From the NCBI GenBank assembly GCA_032622095.1, contig CP136065.1, positions 241,841,530 to 241,905,529 of the forward strand: 64,000 nt of DNA, in the 5' to 3' direction. The notes under the pieces were generated by a model. It saw nothing but the letters and a program-made list of their open reading frames with translations. It made no database searches and was not told the origin of the DNA. Below are positions 1-12,536 of this stretch, one piece after another (the first letter of the stretch is position 1; every line of letters begins with the position of its first letter). Both the position numbers and the translations under genes were made by a program. The stretch comes from Siphonodentalium dalli. Lineage: Eukaryota > Mollusca > Scaphopoda > Gadilida > Siphonodentaliidae.

Positions 1-928
1 TACGACAACCAGACAATAACTAACCAGGTCTCATACAACATAGACAATATACAACAAACTCACTTTCGGGGGCTGGAATTATTCCAATTGAATATTGCCA
101 TTGTTTTTGTCTAAAACTTTGAGGAAACTATATATAATTTGGTCTGAAGCAACAAAGTTCACACCAAATATAGGCAAACTTGTGAAACTAAACTATCAGA
201 ACAATATCAACCTAGTTTTGGTCTGAAATGTCCAACTTATATTGTTTCAGGTATGAAACCTCTAACTTTTGATCATTCTTACCACATTTGAATGTGGGTG
301 ATGTACACCCCAAATCCAGCATAGTCCAAGTTTCATTCAACGTAAACCAGCTATATATATTGAAATTGGTGGTGATAATGGTGATATCCCAAATAATTCC
401 ACTGGGAGATTTACGTCGAAGGAAACTTGGACCAACCACGCCCCTGTCCCCGCATCCCTGGTCAAAATAAATATAACAGGTAAGATTTGATGCTGCGCAT
501 GGTTACGGATAGCCATTGTTTATTGTCATTCCGTTTTTTTTTGTATGTGTTCTTCGTACCATGTATCTTGGTTGGAAGATTAAACACATCTATCTTCGCA
601 TACTATATGTATAATTCAACGCCAAGAGAATAGCCGCAGCCAGACATTCCCAATCCTTCCTATACAATGTATAAGGATTAATTAATCAAGAATGACACAG
701 TTCCATCAATCCCTCGACCTGAATGGGAATCTCATCTCATATAATCGATATCATTTTGTTTATCGATCTGAGTGATATAGTAAATTGCCCTGGAAATAAC
801 ACCAGACGTCATTAAATCACTGACATTGGGGTAACATAACGAAGAATGCTGATGCGGAGTTATATAGCGGATTTACTATATAAATAGCTAGTGATTTAAT
901 TACGAAACTCCATGAATACATAGAGGAT
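1..928. other. Unassigned non-coding stretch
   Basis: AT-rich sequence with short open frames only (75 aa or less). I see no domain, splice-bounded exon, tRNA or clear repeat. It may be intergenic or part of a long intron whose exons lie outside the window. Confidence 0.5.
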
Positions 929-1070
929 CTACAACTCGTCCCCAGTTTGTAGCGGAATTTACAAAAACGAGTCCAGTAAATTAGATCTGGACCGAACCTT
1001 TGGCGAGGTTCAGACCTAATTTACTGGACGAGTTTTGTAAATTCCGCTATTAACTGGGGACGAGTTGTAG
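929..1070. repeat. Small foldback (inverted repeat) element
   Basis: Two arms of about 65 bp (near 929-994 and 1005-1070) are imperfect reverse complements with a very short centre. The outer ends read CTACAACTCGTCCCCAG on the left and its complement on the right. This is the shape of a miniature foldback or hairpin element. No protein is encoded and I cannot assign a superfamily. Confidence 0.7.
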
Positions 1071-1281
1071 AATTTAGGTATTACATGATCCAAAACCTAG
1101 AACCTAGATACAAAATACTTAACCCTTTACCCAACAAACCGGCCAAAACCGGCCAAACCCGGCCAAGTAAAGCTTCAACAGCCTAAAATATCTTCGGTCT
1201 GTCTCAATAGAACCATACAAATATGGATATCATTGGAACCGGCTCCTTGACCACATTGTGATAGTTACAGTTATGCCCTGT

Positions 1282-1350
1282 GCCAATGCATTCTCTTATA
1301 TATGCGAGTCGACCATAGGTCGCCTCGCATATATAAGAGAATGCATTGGC
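1282..1350. repeat. 69-bp near-perfect palindrome, module P
   Basis: The arms start GCCAATGCATTCTC and mirror to GAGAATGCATTGGC, with a centre of ATA between GACC and GGTC. One inner pair is mismatched. The same palindrome occurs at 1392-1460, 15266-15334, 15391-15459, 43206-43274 and 43492-43560. Within each element the two copies are in opposite orientation, judged from the mismatched inner base pair. Confidence 0.9.
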
Positions 1351-1391
1351 CTAAAAATTCTTTAACAATTTTATAATTTTTAATGTGTTAA

Positions 1392-1460
1392 GCCAATGCA
1401 TTCTCTTATATATGCGAGGCGACCTATGGTCGACTCGCATATATAAGAGAATGCATTGGC
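1392..1460. repeat. 69-bp palindrome, module P (inverted partner)
   Basis: This is the reverse complement of the palindrome at 1282-1350, separated from it by about 41 bp of AT-rich DNA. The two form a nested structure: each can fold alone, or the pair can fold together. Confidence 0.9.
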
Positions 1461-1490
1461 ACAGGGCCGTTCTGTTGGGTAAAGGGTTAA

Positions 1491-2230
1491 ATCAACAAAT
1501 GGTGCGTGAAACTAACATCGATAGGCTTCAAAAAGACCTGCGATGACGTTTCACGTAACTATGCGTTGTTTTTCCCGCGGAAAGAAATATTCCAAGATGA
1601 ATAAAGATTCTAATGGGGTAATTTAACGAAATAAGTGTTCAAACTCTTCATTCATTAGAGTTTGTTGTAAAACTATCGGAAGCTATAGTATTTTGAGACG
1701 TAGTGTACGGAATATAAACAGACGACAACCCGGAAGTCATAGGTCACTTGGCACTATTTCCTGTTATGCATATTTTTAATTATACGTTTCATATCACAAT
1801 TTATTGAATGGGTTTATTGAATGGAATAAGTGTAAGATCGTGTAATAAATATATTTTCCAAACGATTCACGGAACGTTTCACTTGCAATTGTCAGATTCT
1901 AATTCAGATTCATTAGTTTATTCAACACATAGTCAAAGAATACATTCATAAATCAACGTATAAAATACATATCAAGTGAGTTTTATTTTCTGGGTTTGAA
2001 GCTTGTAGTATATGGAGGGATACTTAGAATTCATAATATTAGCTCAAATTAAAGTGATTTCATTGAAATAATTTACTGGTGGTGTGTTGAAGAGAAATAC
2101 ATGAATTACAAGTACTTATGTGAAAGGTATATATCTCAACGACTGATGTAGAAAATTAATTTACATCATTTAAAAAATCAAAAACATTGAGAACAATAAA
2201 AATGTGTAAAACTAAATTTCCATTCATTCC
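1491..2230. other. Unassigned non-coding stretch
   Basis: AT-rich DNA without an open frame of note. I see no recognisable gene, RNA or repeat beyond short A/T runs. Confidence 0.5.
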
Positions 2231-3015
2231 AATTTCTACCATCTAATGGTTGAATGTAATTTCTACCATCTAATGGTAGAATGTAATTTCTACCATCTAA
2301 TGGTTGAATGTAATTTTTACCATCTAATGGTTGACTGTAAGTTCTACCATCTAATGTTTGAATGTAATTTCTACCATCTAATGGTTGACTGTAAGTTCTA
2401 CCATCTAATGGTTGAATGTAATTTTTACCATCTAATGGTTGACTGTAAGTTCTACCATCTAATGTTTGAATGTAATTTCTACCATCTAATGATTGAATGT
2501 AATTTCTACCATCTAATGGTTGAATGTAATTTCTACCATCTAATGCTTGAATGTAATTTCTACCATCTAATGGTTGAGTGTAATTTCTACCATCTAATGG
2601 TTGGGTGTAATTTCTACCATCTAATGGTTGAATGTAATTTCTACCATCTAATGATTGAATGTAATTTCTACCATCTAATGGTTGGGTGTAATTTCTACCA
2701 TCTAATGATTGAATGTAATTTCTACCATTAATGGTTGAATGTAATTTCTACCATCTAATGATTGAATGTAATTTCTACCATCTAATGATTGAATGTAATT
2801 TCTACCATCTAATGATTGAATGTAATTTCTACCATCTAATGATTGAATGTAATTCCTACCATCTAATGGTTGAATGTAATTTCTACCATCTAATGATTGA
2901 AATTAATTTCTACCATCTAATGGTTGAGTGTAATTTCTACCATCTAATGGTTGGGTGTAATTTCTACCATGTAATGGTTGAATGTAATTTCTACCATCTA
3001 ATGGTTGAATGTAAT
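2231..3015 (+). repeat. 27-bp minisatellite, about 29 copies
   Basis: Tandem copies of a 27-bp unit containing TGGTTGAATG, TAATTTCTAC and CATCTAA. Variants include GATTG, GGTTGGG, TTTTTACC and GTAAGTTC, some recurring in alternation, which suggests local duplication of multi-unit blocks. Because 27 is a multiple of three and the unit lacks stops in one frame, it shows open frames (2246-2731, 2731-3048). A one-base deletion near 2729 shifts the frame without affecting the repeat, which argues against coding. Confidence 0.95.
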
Positions 3016-3106
3016 ATAAATGTTATCACAAATGCAGTATCGGTATAATTTACTATTTATTTGAATTTTCGTTATAGATGTTGACGTATAAACTATTTCT
3101 TTTGAA

Positions 3107-3996
3107 CAGAGAGGGAGATAAAGGTAGAGAGAGAGAGGGAGATATCGAGAGAGAGAGAGAGAGAGAGTCGGGAAGATATATATAGAGAGAAAGAGACAGC
3201 GAGAGACAGCGAGAGAGAGATGGAGAGAAATAGAGAGTGGGAGATATAGAGAGAAAGAGAGGGGAGAGAAAGACAGAGAGGGTGAGAGAAAGAGAGAGAA
3301 GAGAGATAGATAGAGCGAGCGGGAGACGGGAGTTAGAGAGAGCGCGAGCGAGAGAGATGGAGCGAGAGAGTTAGATAGAGGTAGAGAGGGAGAGGGGGAT
3401 ATAGAGATAGCGTGAGGGGAGATAGAGAAAGAGAGAGAGGGGAGAGAGGGGGAGCGAGAGAGAGAGGCAGAGAAAGAGAGAGCGAGTGAGAGAGAGAGGG
3501 AGAGGGAGAGAGAGAGGGGTGTGAGAGAGATTAGAGGGGGAGAGAGAGTGAGATAGAGGGGGTAGGGAGTATGAGAGAGTGAGATAGAGGGGGTAGAGAG
3601 TGAGAGAGAGGGAGAGGGAGGGAGAGAGGGAGTGAGAGATAGGGGAGAGAGGGAGATATCGTGAGATAGAGGGGGGTAGAGGGCGAGAGAGAGAGAGAGA
3701 GAGAGAGTGAGTGAGAGAGAGAGTGGGTAGGGAGTGAGATAGAGGAGGATAGAGAGTGAGAGAGAGTGAGTGAGAGAGGGAGATAGAGTGAGATAGAGGG
3801 ATAGAGAGGGAGAGAGAGGGAGAGAAAGAGAGTGAGAGAAAGGGAGAGAGATATATAGAGAGAGAGGGGTGGGAGGATAGAGAGAGAGAGGGATAGAGAA
3901 GGAGAGAGAGAGGGTGGGAGGATAGAGAGAGAGAGGGGGAATGAGAGGGGGAGTGTGAGATAGATGGAGAGATATGGAGATATATAGACAGAGATC
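3107..3996 (+). repeat. Low-complexity GA (polypurine) tract
   Basis: About 890 bp almost entirely of A and G on the plus strand, built from GAGAGA runs mixed with GGGAGA, GATAGA and GAGTGAGA words. The minus-strand open frame over it is an artefact of its Ser/Leu/Pro codons. Long polypurine tracts of this kind can adopt triplex structure; that is a known property of such sequence, not something shown here. Confidence 0.95.
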
Positions 3997-4635
3997 AGAC
4001 AACGTTACAGTGACATGAAAAATCCTTAAAATTTCCTAGAGTTTAGGCATCAAGAACTTCTGAAAGATAGAAGTTTTTTCACAAGTGAAATTATATATCG
4101 ACCATACCACACCTGCAGATAATGAGAGGGAACTTACATAATTGTTCCTGATTTAAGAAATTTCATAATTATTTCCATTCAGAAAAAGAACTACCCATAA
4201 ATAATTTTTTATATTTGAGAATTTTAATTACATAGGTGGTGTTGGTTGATAAAACAGTGACGTGGCGACGGGGGAGTATAATCCCCCAACTTTGATCAAA
4301 ATTACCAACAGTTGGAAATTTCAGGCCTGACATATGATTAGTTGGACAATTTACATCAGATGTTGGTTGAAATTATTCTGTCTGAGATGGAGTCACATGT
4401 CATTAGTTTATCTTTACTTTGCATGGCCAGTGGCATGATGATGGGAACTTACATATAAAGATGTTTTGGACCCTCGGTGGGGAAAATTGGGCCGAAATAG
4501 CTGTGAGTGCTTTTTTCTTCATTAATATATGAACAGCGTGTAAGCGAGATAACTCTATTCTGCCAGCATATATAACACGCTATTCGGCAAACCATTCGGT
4601 CATCTTATTCGTGAATTAGTGTATTTAATTTAAAG
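3997..4635. other. Unassigned non-coding stretch
   Basis: No open frame, domain or repeat recognised. Confidence 0.45.
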
Positions 4636-4966
4636 GCATGGGCGGCGTTCTTTGCAGAAATATTCATATTTGTTCAAATCACCATCAACAGAAGGAATAT
4701 TAAAATATATATAGTTTTGTTCATATGCCAAACATAATCAGCGCGTAAATAGTATATTGTCGTCAAGACGTTCGATGGTGTATGTAAACAAGAACCTGAT
4801 TGTGTTACAGAAGTTTTGCTTCTGTTCACATAACACAGCGCAATTCTATTGGCTAATCACGCACAAATGATATAAACGCTCTTTATTATTTCCATATCAG
4901 GAAAACAGTAACAAATAACGCTCTTTATTTTTACCATATCCGGATCTAAACAAAAGCCAGGAAACG
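4636..4966 (+). repeat. Dispersed repeat family R, copy A
   Basis: About 330 bp closely matching 26949-27275. Shared landmarks include GGGCGGCGTTC, CATATGCCAAACATAATCAG and ACCATATCCGGATC. Copy B continues about 200 bp further; here the match stops where the ~172-bp satellite begins. No coding capacity; family unknown. Confidence 0.8.
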
Positions 4967-4967
4967 T

Positions 4968-6592
4968 CAGTACCCATAATGCAGTGGAACATTCGCATGG
5001 GATCTTAAGGTGGTGTAAGGGGTGTCATATTGGACATATTGGTCTCCGTGACCCGTGATTACCCAGAATATATAAGTTCGAACTGCGTGGCTCGTGATTA
5101 TTGTAGGGCGGATACATGCCGACGATGCTGCCAAATTTCAGTACCCAGTGTTTAGTGCAAAGTGCGCACGGGCTCTTACGGTTGGGTCAGGGTTGTCTTA
5201 TTGTGTAAAACTAGGTTTCCGTGACTCGCGATGACCCGGAATATAGGAGTTCGAACTGCGTGGCTCGTAATTATTGTAGAGTGGGTACATCTCGACGATA
5301 CTGTCAAATGTCAGTACCCAAAGTGCTTTGGAAAGTGCGCACGGGCTCTTAATGTTGGGTCAGGGGTGTCATATTAGCTCATACATTGTACATGTCATAT
5401 TGGGTTAAACTAGGTTTCCGGGACTCGTGATGACCCAGAATATAGGACCTCGAACTGCATGGCTCGTGATTATTGTAGAGTTGTCATATACCAACGACGG
5501 TGTCCAATGTCAGCACCAAGAGTGCTTTGGAAAGTGCGCACGGGCTCTTAAGGTGGGGTCAGTGCTATATTGGGTTAAACTAGGTTTCCGTGACTCGTGA
5601 TGACCTAGAATATAGGACCTAGAACTGCGTGGCTTATGATTATTGTAGAATTTTTATATTCCAACGACGGTGTCAAATGTCAGCACCAAGAGTGCTTTGG
5701 AAAGTGCGCACTTGCCCTTAAGGTGGGTTCAGTGGTGTCATATTGGGTTAAACTAGGTTTTTGTGAATCGTGATGACCCAGAATATAGGACATCGAACTG
5801 CGTGGCTCGTGGTTATTGTAGAGTTGTTATATGCCGATGACGGTGTCCAATGTCAGCATCCAGAGTGCTTTGGAAAGTCCGAACGGGCTCATAAGGTGGG
5901 GTCAGGAATGTCACATTGGGTAAAACATGGTTTCCGTGACCCGTGATGACCCAGAATATAGGAGTTCGAACTGCGTGGCTCGTGATTATTGTAGAGCGTG
6001 TACATGCCGACCATGTTGCCAATTTTAAGCACCCAATGTACAGTGGAAAGTGCGCACGGGCTCTTAAGGTGGGGTCAGGAGTGTCATATTGGGTAAAACC
6101 AGGACTCCGTGACCCGTGATGACCCATACTATTGGAGTTCGAACTGCGTGGTTCATGATTATTGTAGAGCGGGTACATGCCGACAATGTTGCCAAATATC
6201 CGTACCCAGTGTTCAGTGCAAAGTGCGCCACGGGCTCTTAAGGTGGGGTCAGTGATGTCATATTGTGTAAAACTAGGTTTCCGTGACTCGTGATGACCAA
6301 GAATATAGGAGTTCGAGCTGCGTGGCTCGTGATTAGTGTAGAGCGGGTACACCCCGACGACGTTGCAAAATTTCAGTACCCAGTGTTCAGTGCAAAGTGC
6401 GCTCGGGCTCTTAAGGTGAAAAGTGCGCACGGGTAAAACCAGGTCTCCGTGACCCGTGATGACCCAGAATATAGGAGTTCGAACTGCGTGGCTACGTGAT
6501 TATTGTAGATCCGGTATATGCCGACGATGTTGCCAAATTTCAGTACCCAATGTTCAGTGCAAAGTGCGCACGGGCTTGTGTAAAACTAGGTT
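4968..6592 (+). repeat. ~172-bp satellite, forward block
   Basis: About nine diverged monomers of roughly 170-175 bp. Each carries CGTGACCCGTGATGACC, GTTCGAACTGCGTGGC and AAAGTGCGCACGGGCTC. The spacing of the CGTGAC word (near 5047, 5219, 5419, 5588, 5761, 5934, 6107, 6282, 6447) gives the period. One unit near 5380 is longer. The length is close to a nucleosome repeat, as is common for satellites. Confidence 0.92.
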
Positions 6593-6595
6593 TCC

Positions 6596-7800
6596 CCTGA
6601 ACTCTGGGTACTGAAATTGGCACCGTCGTCGGCATATACCCACTCTATAATAATTACGAGCCACGCAGTTCGAACTCGTATATTCTTGGTCATCACGGGT
6701 CACGGAAACCTAGTTTTAGCCAATATGACACCCCTGACCCCACCTTAAGAGCCCGTGCGCACTTCCCAAATCACTTTGGATACTGACATTTGGCAGCATC
6801 GTCGGGATGTACCCATGCACTCTACAATAATCACGAGCACGCAGTTCTAACTCCTATATTCTGAGTCATCACGGGTCACGGAAAACCATGTTTTACCCAA
6901 TATGACACTCCTGGCCCACCTTAAGAGCCCGTGCGCACTTTCCAAAAATACTCTGCATGGGTGCTGACACTTGGCAGCATCGTCGGGATGTACCCACTCT
7001 ACAATAATCACGAGCACGCAGTTCGAACTCCTATATTCTGAGTCATCGCGGGTCGCGGAAAACCATGTTTTACCCAATATGACACTCCTGGCCCACCTTA
7101 AGAGCCCGTGCGCACTTCCCAAATCACTTTGGATACTGACATTTGGCAGCATCGTCGGGATGTACCCATGCACTCTACAATAATCACGAGCACGCAGTTC
7201 TAACTCCTATATTCTGAGTCATCACGGGTCACGGAAAACCATGTTTTACCCAATATGACACTCCTGGCCCACCTTAAGAGCCCGTGCGCACTTTCCAAAA
7301 ATACTCTGCATGGGTGCTGACACTTGGCAGCATCGTCGGGATGTACCCACTCTACAATAATCACGAGCACGCAGTTCGAACTCCTATATTCTGAGTCATC
7401 GCGGGTCGCGGAAAACCATGTCTTACCCAATATGACACTCCTGGCCCACCTTAAGAGCCCGTGCGCACTTTGAGTACTGACATTTGACAGCATCGTCGGC
7501 ATACAACAACTATACAGTAATCACGAGTCATGCCGTTCGAGGTCCTATATTCTGGGTCATCACGGGTCACGGAAACATAGTTTTACCAAATATGACACCC
7601 CTGACCCCACCGTAAGAGCCCGTGTGCTTTGGGTACAGACATTTGACAGCATCGCCGGGATGTACCCACTCTACAATAATCACGAGCCAGGCAGTTCGAA
7701 CTCCTATATTCCGGGACATCATGAGTTACGGAAACCTAGTTTTACACAACATGACAACCCTGACCCAACATTAAGAGCCCGTGCGCACTTTGCATTAAAC
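6596..7800 (-). repeat. ~172-bp satellite, inverted block
   Basis: The same monomer as the preceding block, but on the opposite strand from about 6596, so the array turns head-to-head. It contains a dimeric 353-bp unit present twice with very few differences (about 6745-7097 and 7098-7450), marking a recent local duplication. Confidence 0.9.
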
Positions 7801-9540
7801 AAATTTCATGATGATCAGGCGAACAGTTCGGCATGTATCCCGTGCTAATGGATTCAATTTTGAAATCCAAGATGGCCACTGGCGGCCTTGTTTTTTTTAT
7901 TTTTTGCCGAATGACCCCAAAATGACTCATTTCCCATATCTGCATGTCATCTAAATTTAGTAGCAAAGAATTTAGTCATACAAAGAGTAAATCCAAGATG
8001 GTTTATGGCGGCCATGTTTTATGGCCGAATGACCCCAAAATGACTCGTTCCCATCTGCATGTCAATACATGTAGGTTCGGTCCGTCCATTTTTACCGCAG
8101 TTATGGTCCCTGTCGACTTATAATTTGATAATCTAGGCCTAGTTCAAATCTGGGCTACATGTACAATTTATGTCAGATGAATTTTGCATGATGCCTTAAA
8201 ATATTATAATACAATTCAATGAATTTTGAGTCCATCTTTGAAATGTATGATTCAGAAATAGTTAGACTACACAGGGGGGGGGGTGAATTTTTTTTCCGGC
8301 ACATATGCCGGGGTGGGTGGGTGGTCAAAGCCACCAACAAACAATTTTTTCCGCAACTAAAAAAAAAAATTCCTGCAATGAGTTGGGCTTCAAAACCACT
8401 TTGAATGAGAGAAATAATGTAATTCTAAGTGGTAAACTGACTGCAGGCAGTTATCGTGTTGTATTTTGTTGCAAATTTTGAAATCCAAGATGGCCGCTGG
8501 CAGCCATGTTGTTTTGGCCGAATGACCTCAAAATGACTCATTCCTATTTACATGTCCATGTTAACATCCATGATAAATAGTATGCACAGAAATTCATATA
8601 CAGCTGTTTACAGTGAATTTCCCCCCGCAAATCTCTGTTTTAGTGTTAAAAGGGTGGGGTGGGTGTCAAAAAATGGTCGGAAAAAACTGCCGAAAACGGA
8701 AAATAATTTGGCGGTGGGGGTGGGTGGGTACAAAAAATGATCGAAAGGGAAAAAATGCCATACGTGCCTGAATTTTTTTTACGACCCCCCCCCCCTGGAC
8801 TATACAGTTGGAAGTAAAGTTTGATGCAATGGTTATTCCCAGAATCAAATTATTCATTTCTAAACCCCTGATATCCTATTTCCATGAATTAACAAGGAAC
8901 ACATACAGTCATACTTAACAACAAAGCAGAAGATGCATTCAGGATATCGCGAATTCAGTCTACAGTGAAAGCTACATGAAGTAAAAAATTTTGTTGTTAA
9001 AACGACGTACTATGGTATTAGCCTGTCTTTATATTAACATCCACGACAAAATTCATGATGATCAGACGAAAACTCCGACCAGTAGCTCGTGCTAATGGAT
9101 TGAATTTTGAAATCCAAGATGGCCGCTATCGGCATTTTTATTTCTGAATGACGACAACATGACTCGTTCCCATCTACATGTCAAGAGCCATGACAAATTT
9201 CATAATAATCCGAACAAAGGTACGACCTGTAGCCCGTAGGAAAGAATTTAGTCATGCAAAGAGTAAAATCTAAGATAGCTGCCAGCGGACATGTTTTATG
9301 GCCGAATGACCCCAAAATGACTCGTTCCCATCTACATGTCAATATTGACATCCATGACAAATTTCATGATGATTCTACAAAAGGTACAACCTGTAGTCCA
9401 TGCTAATGGATTGAATTTTGAAATCCAAGATGTAGCCCGTAGCAAAGAATTTAGTCATGCAAAGAGTAAAATCTAAGATAGCTGCCAGCGGCCTTGTTTT
9501 ATGGCAGAATGACCCCAATATGACTCGTTCCTTTTGATTA
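7800..9540 (+). repeat. Degenerate repeats around an AAATCCAAGATGG motif
   Basis: Diverged copies of a ~150-bp unit appear near 7860, 7990, 8480, 9110, 9265 and 9420-9500. They share AAATCCAAGATGG, GGCCGAATGACC and CAAAATGACTCGTTCCCATC. Spacing is irregular and other DNA is interposed. No coding sequence. Confidence 0.75.
8272..8798. mobile_element. Possible miniature element with G/C-run ends
   Basis: The left edge is ACAGGGGGGGGGG then TGAATTTTTTTT; the right edge is the rough complement, AATTTTTTTTACGA then a C run and TGG. Inside, two GGGTGGGTGGGT-type stretches are similar. The layout suggests a non-autonomous element inserted within the surrounding repeat. I could not define a target duplication, so this is tentative. 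Confidence 0.4.
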
Positions 9541-10004
9541 TATACAATTTTACACGAATTGAGGAGGTTTTCTGTGATCAGAAATTGTGCGCTTAATAGA
9601 CCTTGGTATAGTAACACAGGTCGACACATGTGACTACATTTCACCACACTCTGAGTTTGAGACACGCAAACGGATACAATGTTTATCTGCTACAAAAAAA
9701 TGCTACAATACTCAAATTGGTTGTGGGTTGCAAATGACAGTCTGTTGTGCTATCAGGCAGACACTACAGTGTTAAAACCTCCCATCACTAGCATCACGCT
9801 AGCAGTTCAAGCCGACATGTGCTTCCACACATGTACTAGTACATGTATATAATAAGTATTCTTCGAACTTGAACACCAAAAATCTAAACCGAAATAAGTA
9901 TGATTTAATAGTATTATGATACATTAAATCTCAACCGAATTTTAGCAATCGCTGTTTTCTTTATGGATCCTGCTTAACGACCGGTGTGGTTTATTTTATT
10001 GTGG
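9541..10004. other. Unassigned non-coding stretch
   Basis: No gene or clear repeat seen. Confidence 0.4.
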
Positions 10005-10705
10005 TTCCCAAAACACCAATGTAAATTAACTTTGCCAGGTTTATGTTATTATAGTGATTACCATAGTATTACCACCCAAAAGGCCTTTGTAATTTAAATT
10101 GGCTACCGGTATGGCTAAAAACCAATTATTTCACTATGGTAAACCATGGTCATTACCATAGTTTTACCACTAATTTTTTGGGTGGTAAAACTATGGTAAT
10201 CATGGTAATTACCATAGTGAGAAAACAATAGTTAATTTACAACAGTTATTTGTGCGGTGAAGCAATAGTAAAAAAAAACAATAGTAAATTTTCAACAGGT
10301 CTTTTGGATGGTAAAACTATGGTAATCAATCATCATGGCAATTAACATAGTGAAAAAACAATAGTTAATTTACAACAGTTTTTGAGTGGTAAAACTATGG
10401 TAATCATAATACCATGGTAATTATCATGGAGGCATGGGTATAACCATGGTAAATTAACTACTGTTATTTTTTACTATAGTTTTACCACTCAAATAACCGT
10501 TGTAAAACTATGATTTTACCACAACCATTGTAAATTTACCATCCAAATGACCGTTGTAAATTTACTACCCAAATCACCGTTGTAAATTTACCACCCAAAA
10601 TAACCGCTGTAAATAAACTATAGTTTCAGATAACCGTTGTAAATTAACTATTGTTTTTTCTTATGGTAACCATAATTTTACAATGGTAAAACGATAGTAA
10701 TTTGT
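10005..10705. repeat. Nested direct and inverted repeats of an ACCATGGTAA/TTACCATAG motif
   Basis: Words such as GGTAAAACTATGGTAATCAT, CAATAGTTAATTTACAAC and CGTTGTAAATT recur many times on both strands. The left part (to about 10170) and the right part (from about 10440) read as complements of the centre. The tract would fold into multiple hairpins. No coding sequence. Confidence 0.75.
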
Positions 10706-12425
10706 TTATAAGGGCAGCCTCGATTACAACACTTTTGTCACAATTTAGTGGAACATATCAATGATTAAGCCGGTTTTCGCAGATTCGAACATGTCCGTTC
10801 ACATAGGAACCTAAGTCAGACAGCTTTAACACTAGTTAATAACTGTACAGCTCACACCCCCCCAAAACAATTATGTCTTCAGCGCGCAATGACATTGAGA
10901 AAGAAATTCGTGAGTGATAAATTTAAAGTAATTTAATTATGCAAGACAGGACGGATCTGTGCATTGCACAGAATGATTATACCGGATCATTGCACTGTAT
11001 ACAATCAATTAATAATAAATATTAAATATCAGCATTTTTTTTACGACATGAACATGGAAACGCGCACATTTTAACTTTTGCCATTTTCAATGCCCATAAA
11101 ACAACGGTGATTCACCGTACAAACGATGAAACGGTATGAGACCGTCGGATTATGACGGTCCGACACCGTCAAACCGACAGTATTTTCTAACAGTGTATAG
11201 TCGGATATATAGCACATGTACATTCCATGTATCGACTGCGTGTGTACACATTTATGCGGAAATGTGTAGAAGTTGACGACTGGGGTATACACTATCTATA
11301 TAAGTGATATACAGGTGATATCTGAATAGGGCATACTTGTACGTTAAATAATATTCAGTGACACTGAAATGTCCATTTCTACGACTTCAGCGTATAATAC
11401 AAAAGTAAATAACCAATCGCATGGAGGTATCTTATCCGCGGTACATGTTATTCACGACGTAGAACGAATGTGCCACTCGTTTTCAAAAGATCTGAAAGAC
11501 AAATGAACCCTGCGTTACCGTGGTGTCAAATGCAGTCGTATATGCATTGTAAAACCATGTAATGTGGACGACTATAGAAGCATCATATTGTATTTATTGT
11601 TCACTCGTACATATTCTGTATACTGAACACTTTCGGTGATTTGATAATAAATTCTGATTCCGAATGTCGAATTGTTTAATTTTCCATGGTCACCATACAA
11701 TGCATGTCTTGTGCGCACCACGGTGTAGACTTGAATCGGTGTGCCTGGAATGAGATAAATCACTGCATGAGTTTCGTAGACTTGCACCCCTCCCTTGTTT
11801 AAGTGGTTCTGTTAATATTGTTGATGGTTTCTACTGAATTCCTATAGTGCTGGTAGGTCAAAGAGATGCTGATTTGCTTATCCCATTTAGGAAAAGGTGA
11901 CCACGAGCTCCTTTCTAAACGCAATTAAATGATCAATTAAGGTTAATTTGCATATATATATATACATACACTGATCAAGTGATTTATATGTATCACCACA
12001 CAATCCGACTCAGAGATTATTTACCAGAATATCAGTTAATAAATTGAGGAAAGGCACTATGTGTATAACACATTCAGAAACATATACATAAATCGGCGGC
12101 TCAAAGGATAGGTCTGCTCTCCAAAATATGACTATATCAGATTAGGCACATATTTTAAAATTCTCTTCTATCCCAGAATCGGCATCCCTGGTTTAGACTG
12201 TCAGTTTATTATCAAACAAACAATTCTTCAAATACCATTAATTTCCTCTCATTCAATGTATGTAAATCGGCATTCCGCGTATTTATCGACATTTATTATA
12301 ATGTCCCTGTACGTGCTTTACTACCACACTTTATTGTACGCATACATACGTCAGGTCCAAGTTAACCAACTCCAACATTATAATTCATAAATAATTGCAA
12401 GCAACAAGAATAAACATGAATTTAG
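10706..12425. other. Unassigned stretch upstream of the repeat at 12.4 kb
   Basis: Open frames are 73 aa or less and resemble nothing I know. It could hold a 3' UTR exon of the minus-strand peptide gene at 12770-12988, because that exon ends in a consensus splice donor, but I cannot identify an acceptor with confidence. Confidence 0.4.
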
Positions 12426-12536
12426 AAACGCTCTTGAGTAATCGCCGTTCGTGCACACAACGGGGAAACCCGAAACGCTCTTGATATATGAATAATCGCC
12501 GTTCGTGCACACAACGGGGAAACCCGAAACACTCTT
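12426..12536 (+). repeat. Short tandem duplication
   Basis: A unit containing ATCGCCGTTCGTGCACAC and AACGGGGAAACCCGAAAC is present twice in direct orientation, with about 54 bp between copies. Confidence 0.85.

Larger units (their letters stand above)
1119..1490 (+). mobile_element. piggyBac-like miniature element, copy 1 (TTAA-flanked)
   Basis: The element is bounded by TTAA at 1119-1122 and 1487-1490. The terminal inverted repeats begin CCCTTTACCCAACA, and CCC next to TTAA is the usual piggyBac arrangement. It is about 370 bp and non-coding, so it is a non-autonomous element. The left half carries a GGCC-rich subterminal stretch; the right half carries two 69-bp palindromes. A second copy lies at 15236-15611 in the opposite orientation. 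The TTAA target and the ends are seen directly; the superfamily is inferred from them. Confidence 0.8.

Noticed and set aside
2246-3048. MVECNFYHL-type 9-aa repeat protein
   Set aside because: Product of the 27-bp minisatellite; the frame is broken by a one-base deletion with no sign of selection.
2998-4002. 334-aa minus-strand frame rich in Ser, Leu and Pro
   Set aside because: It is the translation of the GA-rich low-complexity tract and runs into the 27-bp minisatellite; no domain or signal peptide.
5813-6430. 205-aa frame and similar frames in the ~172-bp satellite
   Set aside because: They follow satellite monomers, differ between units and shift with each indel.
4968-7800. tRNA-derived origin of the satellite because of GTTCGAACT words
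   Set aside because: The word is a self-complementary match only; there is no A box, cloverleaf or correct B-box consensus around it.
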